A stretch of 6,135 nucleotides of DNA from JAMORN01 sp027063545 [NCBI: bacterium]. GTDB lineage: Bacteria; JAMORN01. The stretch covers positions 1 through 6,135 of the forward strand of contig JAMORN010000159.1 of assembly GCA_027063545.1 (NCBI GenBank), in the 5' to 3' direction. Positions 1 to 5,313 of the stretch are shown in pieces (position 1 is the first letter of the stretch; every line of letters begins with the position of its first letter). The position numbers and the translations under genes are program-made. The notes below the pieces were generated by a model, which had not been told where the DNA came from, made no database searches, and was given only the letters and a program-made list of their open reading frames with translations.

Positions 1-402
1 GTTTTAAAGAATATTGAAATAGCTTTAAAATATTCTCATGTTGAACTAACCACCCTAATAATTCCTGGTTATAATGATAATGAGGATAAATATTCTAAAT
101 TAATAGAGAATATTGGAAAAAATTTTTCAAAGGATATTCCTCTTCATATTTCAAGATATTTCCCCCATTACAAATTTACTGCTCCTCCTACGCCTATAGA
201 AAAGTTAAAATTTTTATATGAAAGAGCAAAGGAATTTTTAAACTATATTTATATAGGAAATATTTTAGATACTAGTTATTCAACTACCTATTGTCCATAT
301 TGTGGAAAAAAACTTATAGAAAGAGATGGGTATAATATAAAACTTTATACAAATTCGAATATTTGTCCAAATTGTAAAAGAGAGTTAAACTTTGTTTTTT
401 AG
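1..402 (+). CDS. amrS: AmmeMemoRadiSam system radical SAM enzyme, C-terminal 133 residues (5' end outside window)
   Basis: The reading frame is open from base 1 to the TAG at 400-402, so this is the end of a longer gene. The visible part matches the C-terminal half of the pyruvate-formate-lyase-activase-like radical SAM enzymes of the AmmeMemoRadiSam group. Visible motifs, numbered from the first codon, are HVELTTLIIPGYND (13-26), IPLHISRYFPHYK (46-58), PPTPIEKL (62-69), YIYIGNI (82-88) and TYCPYCGKKLIERDGY (96-111). A second cysteine pair, CPNC (122-125), makes a likely zinc ribbon with C98/C101. The [4Fe-4S]-binding CxxxCxxC motif should lie upstream of the window and cannot be checked. The biochemical role of the system is not well established; these enzymes usually occur with AMMECR1 and MEMO proteins, neither of which is visible here. 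The last 11 bases overlap the start of lptD, so the two genes are probably co-transcribed. Family assignment is confident; function is open. Confidence 0.88.
   Translation, partial: VLKNIEIALKYSHVELTTLIIPGYNDNEDKYSKLIENIGKNFSKDIPLHISRYFPHYKFTAPPTPIEKLKFLYERAKEFLNYIYIGNILDTSYSTTYCPYCGKKLIERDGYNIKLYTNSNICPNCKRELNFVF
380..384 (+). promoter_or_regulatory. Weak purine-rich ribosome binding site for the TTG start of lptD
   Basis: The bases GAGAG lie 7 bases before TTG at 392, inside the last codons of the radical SAM gene. The match to AGGAGG is poor compared with the other plus-strand genes here. This suggests lptD translation depends partly on ribosomes finishing the overlapping upstream gene. 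Confidence 0.4.
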
Positions 403-2758
403 AAATATTATCTTTTTATTAATCTTTTTATTTTTTCTATTTAAAAATCTTTTATTCTCTCAAGATTTATTTTATAATAATTCTTTACCTAAAAAATCGG
501 ATGTAATAGATACTATTAGGTATGATTCAAAGTTAATAAAATATGATATAAAAACAGGAAAGATTTATTTAATTGAAAATGCAAAAGTTTATTACAAAAA
601 TTTTGTATTAAATAGTGATTCTATTTATATAGATCTTGATTCCTCTCTTTTTTATGCAGTGGAACATCTTTTTATAGTTGTTAAAGACAAAGGGAAAAGA
701 GATACAATTTTTCTTGATAGTTTAATATACAACATGAAAAAGGATAAAGGTCTTTTTTATAATGTAAAATCTAGGTATGATAATGCTATATATTTCTTTT
801 TTGTTGTAAAAAAAGAGAATAAACATACTTATTATGGCAAACATGGCTTTTACACAACAGATATTGATACTTCGCCAGGTTATTACTTTTATACTAAATA
901 TGTAAAGATAAAAGAGGACAAAAAGGTTATAATTGCAAAACCTATAGTACTCGTGATAGTGGATGTTCCTGTTACACTAATTCCTTACTATATATATCCT
1001 TATGAGAAAAAAAGAAAAAGTGGTTTTTTAAGACCTGTTTGGGGTGGAAGTGAGAGTTTTGGAAGATATATTAGAAATGTAGGTTATTATTGGGCAATAA
1101 ATGATTACATGGATTTAGAATTAAACTCTACATTCTATGAGGGACGATATGTAAGTTATATGATAAAGTATAATTTTGTTTATAGGTATTGGGTTCCCCT
1201 TTCAAGTTGGCTTTTTAGGGAGACAAGAAATATTGATTATTTTTTTAATGAAACCCAAAGAAGTCGTTATATATCTGTTTCTCATACTAATTATTTAGAT
1301 TATAATAAAAATTTTAAGATTTCTATAAATGGTAATTACACCTCTAATAAATTTTTTATGGATTCTTTAGAATATGATGAACAAACCCTTTTAAACAGAA
1401 ATATTATATTAACAGGGACATTTTCAGGAAAAATTACTGAAAATACAATGATAAACCTAACAGTAAAAAGGGATCAAAAGATTGATCTTAAACAAATAAC
1501 ATGGAATAAACCATACTTTTCTCTATATATGCCAGAGATTAGATATCTTACATTAAAAAGGCTTTTTTCTTCAGATAGGTATTGGTATTATTTTAAAAAT
1601 TCACCTAACTATAATTCTATAGCAAATAGTGAGATAAATAGATATTACTTTAAATATTCACCAATTAATTTTTTAAGAGTAGAGTTTTATGATGATTCAA
1701 ATTTTGTGTATTATAAAAGGTGGGGTTGGAGTGTTCCTATATCTATAGGAAGAGACCCTTTTAAACTTTATTATTTTAATATATCTCCGACTTTAAATAT
1801 ATCAAATGTTGGGATGAGTTTTTTCAAGGATTCTGTTAGAATTTACAAAAGTGATACATTGTATGTGGATACATTAGTGTATAAAGATAGTATAGTTAGT
1901 GTAACTTCTTATAGAATGAGTATGGCTTTTTCTACAAGGATTTATGGAATATCAAGGTTTAATATATTGGGCTTAAGAGGAATAAAACATACCCTTTCCC
2001 CTTCTATAGTATTATCATATAGTCCAGGTATTGAAGAGCCTTATCATTATGAACCTCTTGTTGGAACTATCTATTCATCTAAAGAAAAGACAATATCTTT
2101 AAATTTAAATCAAGATATTTCTACTAAGTTTCAAAAAAATGATACATCAAAGGTATATTATACAACCCTTTTTATTTTAGGTAGTAGAATTTTTTATAAT
2201 TTTAATGTAGAAGATAAAAAATTAAGTATGCTAACAAATTCTTTATCTATTCCATGGCTTCCTTTTTTTGGAGCTTCTTTTATTGTGGATTTTTATGGAG
2301 ATGATAGTGTATATAGCTTAAAAAATACAAATGTTTATTCTTATACTTATAGTTTAAGGTTTCCTATTAATTTAAGGGGTTATATATTTAATGGTGATTT
2401 AAGAGATTTTAATAAAAAATCAAGAGAAAAATATTCAAATATAAGTTTTTCTACAGGACTATTTATTAATTATTCTGCAATAAGGGTTACAGATGATCTT
2501 TATAAAAAGACAAAAACATACTCAACAAATTTTTCACTAACATTAAACCTAACAAAAACTTCAAAACTCTCTTCTTCTCTTTATTATGATTTAGAAAAAG
2601 GAAAGGTGGTAAATATTTCCTTTAATTTTGAAAAACAGATAAGAAGATGGAAGATGACAATGCTTTGGGTTCCTATGGGTGTTATAAAAAGATGGGAGTT
2701 TAAAGTATATTTAATTGATTTACCAGATATTAAAGTAGAAAAGAAATTATCATTTTAA
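392..2758 (+). CDS. lptD: LPS-assembly protein LptD (OstA-like domain plus outer-membrane barrel)
   Basis: LptD is the outer-membrane barrel that, with the lipoprotein LptE, receives lipopolysaccharide from the periplasmic Lpt bridge and inserts it in the outer leaflet. The 788-residue product begins with a signal peptide (residues 1-23, very hydrophobic, ending LLFSQ). Residues about 40-190 resemble the OstA/LptA-like beta-jellyroll, for example GKIYLIENAKVYYKNFVLNSD at 56-76. The junction with the barrel is diagnostic: IPYYIYPYEKKRKSGFLRP (197-215) followed by NVGYYWAINDYMDLEL (229-244). HTLSPSIVLSYSP (533-545) and the C-terminal RRWKMTMLWVP (751-761) are also family-like. I find no cysteine anywhere, so the disulfides of E. 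coli LptD cannot form; the usual YTTC in the jellyroll reads YTTD (154-157). TTG at 392 is the only near start: an in-frame stop lies at 386-388 and the signal peptide follows directly. An outer-membrane OstA-family protein exporting another lipid is a less likely alternative. Confidence 0.9.
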   Translation: MFFRNIIFLLIFLFFLFKNLLFSQDLFYNNSLPKKSDVIDTIRYDSKLIKYDIKTGKIYLIENAKVYYKNFVLNSDSIYIDLDSSLFYAVEHLFIVVKDKGKRDTIFLDSLIYNMKKDKGLFYNVKSRYDNAIYFFFVVKKENKHTYYGKHGFYTTDIDTSPGYYFYTKYVKIKEDKKVIIAKPIVLVIVDVPVTLIPYYIYPYEKKRKSGFLRPVWGGSESFGRYIRNVGYYWAINDYMDLELNSTFYEGRYVSYMIKYNFVYRYWVPLSSWLFRETRNIDYFFNETQRSRYISVSHTNYLDYNKNFKISINGNYTSNKFFMDSLEYDEQTLLNRNIILTGTFSGKITENTMINLTVKRDQKIDLKQITWNKPYFSLYMPEIRYLTLKRLFSSDRYWYYFKNSPNYNSIANSEINRYYFKYSPINFLRVEFYDDSNFVYYKRWGWSVPISIGRDPFKLYYFNISPTLNISNVGMSFFKDSVRIYKSDTLYVDTLVYKDSIVSVTSYRMSMAFSTRIYGISRFNILGLRGIKHTLSPSIVLSYSPGIEEPYHYEPLVGTIYSSKEKTISLNLNQDISTKFQKNDTSKVYYTTLFILGSRIFYNFNVEDKKLSMLTNSLSIPWLPFFGASFIVDFYGDDSVYSLKNTNVYSYTYSLRFPINLRGYIFNGDLRDFNKKSREKYSNISFSTGLFINYSAIRVTDDLYKKTKTYSTNFSLTLNLTKTSKLSSSLYYDLEKGKVVNISFNFEKQIRRWKMTMLWVPMGVIKRWEFKVYLIDLPDIKVEKKLSF

Positions 2759-2762
2759 TAGT

Positions 2763-2783
2763 TTTTTAAAGGCTATTTAAAAA
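2763..2783. terminator. Perfect AT-only inverted repeat at the convergent gene junction, possible weak bidirectional terminator
   Basis: TTTTTAAA (2763-2770) is followed by the loop GGCTA (2771-2775) and its exact complement TTTAAAAA (2776-2783). A second imperfect pairing, ATTTTAATAG (2752-2761) with CTATTTAAAAAT (2773-2784), overlaps it. The repeat sits where lptD and the minus-strand EIIA gene meet and covers the last codons of the latter. The stem has no G-C pairs, so it would be a weak intrinsic terminator, and in so AT-rich a genome it may be chance. No better terminator is visible at this junction. Confidence 0.3.
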
Positions 2784-3245
2784 TTCGCATAACTTATTAA
2801 AGAAATTTTCTTTAAAGTTTTGAGGATCTTGTTCAAAGATTTCTTTCATAGAATGTTTTTGTAGAAATTTTATAATACTTGAATGGAAGATAATAGAGAA
2901 CATAGTATCATTTTCAGGGATGATAGAGAAAACTATACTATTTACTTTTATTTTATCAATAGAATCAAAGTCTATAGCTTTAATTAAGTAAAAGAACAAT
3001 ATTATTGGTGTATCAAGTTTTTTTAGTCTTATGTGAGGGATTGCTATTCCTTCACCTATGGAAAATCCACCTTGTTTATCTTGTTTTATAATATTTTCAT
3101 AAAGATAATCTTTTTCCTCTTCATCTATAATTTTTAGTTCTATGCATTTATTTACTAAATAATTATAGAATTGTTCTTTACTAAAAAACTTTTCTTCTAC
3201 CACAAAAATATTTTCTTTTTTTATATATTTACCAATAGGATTCAT
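2766..3245 (-). CDS. PTS EIIA type-2 domain protein, PtsN-like
   Basis: This 159-residue protein is one PTS_EIIA type-2 domain, close in length to E. coli PtsN (EIIA-Ntr). Such proteins accept a phosphoryl group from HPr or NPr on a conserved histidine, and the free-standing ones usually act as regulators rather than sugar transporters. The active-site block is GGFSIGEGIAIPHIRLKK at 59-76, so H71 is the expected phosphorylated residue; E. coli PtsN uses H73. There is no membrane segment, signal peptide or fused EIIB/EIIC domain, so it should be cytoplasmic. No HPr, EI or sugar permease is in the window. The gene is convergent with lptD (7-base gap) and divergent from the nucleotidyltransferase. 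The ATG at 3243-3245 is chosen because no other early methionine exists and H71 then falls at the family's usual place. No Shine-Dalgarno sequence precedes it. A fructose/mannitol-type EIIA is the alternative, less likely without permease domains. Confidence 0.87.
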   Translation of the reverse strand: MNPIGKYIKKENIFVVEEKFFSKEQFYNYLVNKCIELKIIDEEEKDYLYENIIKQDKQGGFSIGEGIAIPHIRLKKLDTPIILFFYLIKAIDFDSIDKIKVNSIVFSIIPENDTMFSIIFHSSIIKFLQKHSMKEIFEQDPQNFKENFFNKLCEFLNSL

Positions 3246-3256
3246 AATATTTAAAT

Positions 3257-3283
3257 ATAATATAAACTCTTGCGTCTTGTCAA
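3257..3283 (-). promoter_or_regulatory. Sigma70-type promoter of the PtsN-like gene, with a very short predicted leader
   Basis: Read on the minus strand, a perfect TTGACA (-35, plus coordinates 3278-3283) is followed after 15 bases by TATTAT (-10, 3257-3262), a 5-of-6 match. With a 17-base spacer the alternative -10 would be TTATAT. Either choice puts the transcription start near 3248-3250, only a few bases before the ATG at 3245. That agrees with the missing Shine-Dalgarno sequence. The site was found by eye; the -35 is the strongest part. Confidence 0.55.
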
Positions 3284-3305
3284 AGCTAAAGACATAATTT
3301 ATATT
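3277..3305 (+). promoter_or_regulatory. Sigma70-type promoter of the nucleotidyltransferase-lipoprotein-barrel operon
   Basis: TTGTCA (-35, 3277-3282) and TATATT (-10, 3300-3305) are separated by exactly 17 bases, and each matches consensus at 5 of 6 positions. Transcription would start near 3312, giving a leader of about 45 bases before the ATG at 3357. The -35 overlaps the minus-strand -35 by five bases because TTGTCAA reads TTGACAA on the other strand. A small inverted repeat, TAGAAA (3312-3317) with TTTCTA (3322-3327), lies at the predicted transcript start and could be an operator or merely chance. Confidence 0.5.
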
Positions 3306-3345
3306 AAAAACTAGAAAGTTTTTTCTAATATAAATTTAAATAACT

Positions 3346-3353
3346 AAGGAGGG
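3346..3353 (+). promoter_or_regulatory. Strong ribosome binding site of the nucleotidyltransferase gene
   Basis: AAGGAGGG ends three bases before ATG at 3357. It is the best Shine-Dalgarno match in the window and confirms this start. Its strength contrasts with the absence of any such site before the divergent EIIA gene. Confidence 0.8.
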
Positions 3354-3356
3354 TTA

Positions 3357-4370
3357 ATGAAAGCGATTTTACCAGTGGCAGGAGTTGGATCAAGACTTAG
3401 ACCTTTTACTTTAACAAAACCTAAAGCCTTAATCCCCCTTGTTGGAAGACCAATAATTTCTTATATAATTGATAGTTTAATAGAAATAGGTGTTAATGAA
3501 ATAATTTTTGTGATAGGATATTTAGGAGAAGAAATAAAAGAGTATGTAAAATACGAATACAACAATAGAGATTTTAAACCTATTTTTGTTTTTCAAGAGG
3601 AAAGGCAGGGACTTGCTCATGCTGTTTATATGGCAAAGGAAGAGTTAAAGAAAGAAGAGGATGATATAATAATAATCCTGGGGGATACGATTATTGATAC
3701 TTCTTTAAAAAAGATAATAGACTCTAATTTTAATGGACTTGGAGTTAAAGAGGTGACAAATCCTCATAGATTTGGAATTGTTGAAATAGATGAAAATGAT
3801 ATGCTAATAGATTTGGAGGAAAAACCTGAACATCCAAAAACTAATCTTGCTTTAGTTGGACTTTATTATTTTAAAAGCTCTTTTAAACTTCTTGAGGGTC
3901 TTGAATATATAATAAACAACGATATAAAAGTAAGAGGAGAATATCAACTTACAAGTGTAATAGAGCATTTATTAAAGGAAGGGGAGGCTTTTAAGATTTA
4001 TAGGGTTAATGATTGGATTGATTGTGGTGATTTCGATTCCCTGAGAGAAGCTAATAATTACTTTTTGAATAAACTTGATAGTAAATATAAGATTGATGAA
4101 AAGAATAACACTATTTATATTCCTCCTTATTACGTTGGAGAGGGAAGTGTAATAAAAAATTCTATAATAGGACCTTTTGTTTCTATAGGAAAAGGTTCTG
4201 TCATTGAAGATTCTATTATAAAAAATTCAATTATCTCAGAAAACGCAACTATAAAGAGATATTTACTTAATAAAAGTATAATAGGTGAAGAAGCAAAATT
4301 AATAGGAAAACATAGTAGTTTAAATTTATCCGATCATGCTCAGATTGTAAATGGGGTAAATGAAGTATAG
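3357..4370 (+). CDS. Sugar-phosphate nucleotidyltransferase, long form with C-terminal left-handed beta-helix (glucose-1-phosphate thymidylyltransferase-like)
   Basis: The 337-residue enzyme should join a sugar 1-phosphate to a nucleoside triphosphate in the cytoplasm, giving an NDP-sugar for surface polysaccharide. The N-terminal Rossmann-like domain (about 1-240) carries the signature AGVGSRLRPFTLTKPK (8-23), whose R13 and K23 are the expected catalytic and phosphate-binding residues. It also has EERQGLAHAV (81-90), LGD (108-110; D110 expected metal ligand), EEKP (154-157), NLALVGLYYF (163-172), GEYQLTSVI (194-202) and DWIDCGD (219-225; D222 expected second metal ligand). Residues about 255-320 form imperfect hexapeptide repeats, such as GEGSVIKNSIIGPFVSIGKG (261-280), typical of a left-handed beta-helix. 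QGLAHAV and NLALVGLYYF resemble the long-form glucose-1-phosphate thymidylyltransferases. The exact sugar and nucleotide cannot be read from sequence; UDP- or GDP-sugar synthesis is possible. It is the first gene of a three-gene operon and its active site looks intact. Confidence 0.9.
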   Translation: MKAILPVAGVGSRLRPFTLTKPKALIPLVGRPIISYIIDSLIEIGVNEIIFVIGYLGEEIKEYVKYEYNNRDFKPIFVFQEERQGLAHAVYMAKEELKKEEDDIIIILGDTIIDTSLKKIIDSNFNGLGVKEVTNPHRFGIVEIDENDMLIDLEEKPEHPKTNLALVGLYYFKSSFKLLEGLEYIINNDIKVRGEYQLTSVIEHLLKEGEAFKIYRVNDWIDCGDFDSLREANNYFLNKLDSKYKIDEKNNTIYIPPYYVGEGSVIKNSIIGPFVSIGKGSVIEDSIIKNSIISENATIKRYLLNKSIIGEEAKLIGKHSSLNLSDHAQIVNGVNEV

Positions 4371-4383
4371 TTAGGAGTGTTAT

Positions 4384-5283
4384 ATGAAAAAAAATAATAT
4401 TAAGTTCTATATTTTTTCTTTTATAATTACTTTTTTTATACTAGGATGTAATATTTTTTCTTTTTACTATGAAAAGGATACTTCTACTATCTCTTATAGT
4501 GATTGGGAAAAGATATATCAAGATATGATAAATGAGAATAACTATGATTCAGCCCTATCAATAGCCAAAATTTTAATTGATTTAGATTCAAATAGAAGTG
4601 ATGGTTATTATCTTTATGCAAAGGCATATAGATATAAATATTTCAATAGATATTTTTTACTTCAAGAATACTTAAAAACACAAGATTCTTCAGGATATAT
4701 ACCCTTATGGGATCTTAATATATTTACTTTAGAGAGTATTTATGTAGCAAATAGAGTTATAAAAGATGATTTACAAATAATAGTTGATAGAAATTTAACA
4801 GGAAATTATACAAAAGATGATATATTAGGAGATCTTCTTCTTTCCACATCAATAGTTGCTTTTTTAAGTTTAAAGGATATAGATGGTGATGGCTCTTTAC
4901 TTGATGATACCACATTTTTTAAATTTTTTAATGTACTTCTTACTGATACAGGATTAATACTAGAAAATTTAGATTCTCTAGTTGATTATATAGCAAGGCC
5001 AGAGGTTATAAATACTATGATAGATAGAGCAGATACCCTTTTAGGCCTTGTTGTTGATTATAGTGATGAGTTTATTACAGATACTACAAGTTTGGAGTTA
5101 ATTGATAGTGTAGCTACAGAGATTAAACAATATATTGTTTATTATAAAATAGCTGATGGAATTGATAATGATGGAGATGGTAGAATAGATGAAGAGGATT
5201 TAAATGGAAAAGATGATGATGGGGATGGGCTTATAGATGAAGATTCTAGAGCTATTCCAGAGATAAGCTTAGATTCTTTATAA
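4384..5283 (+). CDS. Predicted lipoprotein with TPR-like region and acidic DxDxDG calcium-binding-like motifs
   Basis: I do not recognise a named family for this 299-residue protein. It has a lipoprotein signal peptide: KK at 2-3, a hydrophobic stretch at 8-20, and the lipobox ILGC with acylated C22. Residues about 40-86 look like a TPR-type helical hairpin (NYDSALSIAKILIDLD at 53-68, then YYLYAKAY at 75-82). The middle (about 110-255) is predicted helical by eye. A lone DIDGDGSLLDD occurs at 165-175. Near the end are two tandem acidic units, DNDGDGRIDEED (261-272) and DDDGDGLIDED (277-287), close to EF-hand or thrombospondin-type-3 calcium loops. The tail after residue 288 is only 12 residues, with no further domain. 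The gene starts 13 bases after the nucleotidyltransferase stop, with AGGAG at 4373-4377, six bases before the ATG. The protein is likely anchored in the outer membrane or inner-membrane periplasmic face. It precedes a barrel gene, so it may be its partner; that is inference. Confidence 0.82.
   Translation: MKKNNIKFYIFSFIITFFILGCNIFSFYYEKDTSTISYSDWEKIYQDMINENNYDSALSIAKILIDLDSNRSDGYYLYAKAYRYKYFNRYFLLQEYLKTQDSSGYIPLWDLNIFTLESIYVANRVIKDDLQIIVDRNLTGNYTKDDILGDLLLSTSIVAFLSLKDIDGDGSLLDDTTFFKFFNVLLTDTGLILENLDSLVDYIARPEVINTMIDRADTLLGLVVDYSDEFITDTTSLELIDSVATEIKQYIVYYKIADGIDNDGDGRIDEEDLNGKDDDGDGLIDEDSRAIPEISLDSL
5155..5244 (+). repeat. Two tandem acidic DxDxDG coding units in the lipoprotein gene
   Basis: These codons specify residues 258-287. 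The core DNDGDG-R-IDEE is repeated as DDDGDG-L-IDED, 16 residues apart. In the first loop, D261, D263, D265, G266, I268 and D272 occupy EF-hand positions 1, 3, 5, 6, 8 and 12. The second lacks an acidic residue at position 12 (S288), although D285, E286 and D287 are near. The repeats are protein-level; the DNA has diverged. Confidence 0.65.
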
Positions 5284-5313
5284 ATAAAAAAGAAAAAATA
5301 GGAGTATAAATAT

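Noticed and set aside
1861-1905. DTLYVDTLVYKDS-like repetition within LptD (residues about 488-502) as an inserted repeat element
   Set aside because: It is a short, polar, imperfect stretch consistent with an extracellular or periplasmic loop between barrel strands; the DNA is not repeated.
3246-3356. Possible riboswitch or small RNA in the 111-base intergenic region
   Set aside because: About 45 bases of predicted leader with only a 6-base AT-rich hairpin is too little for a known riboswitch; promoters and the ribosome binding site account for most of it.
5155-5244. GAT-rich stretch as a DNA repeat or recombination site
   Set aside because: The periodicity comes from Asp and Gly codons of the acidic protein motif; the DNA copies differ at many positions and there are only two units.
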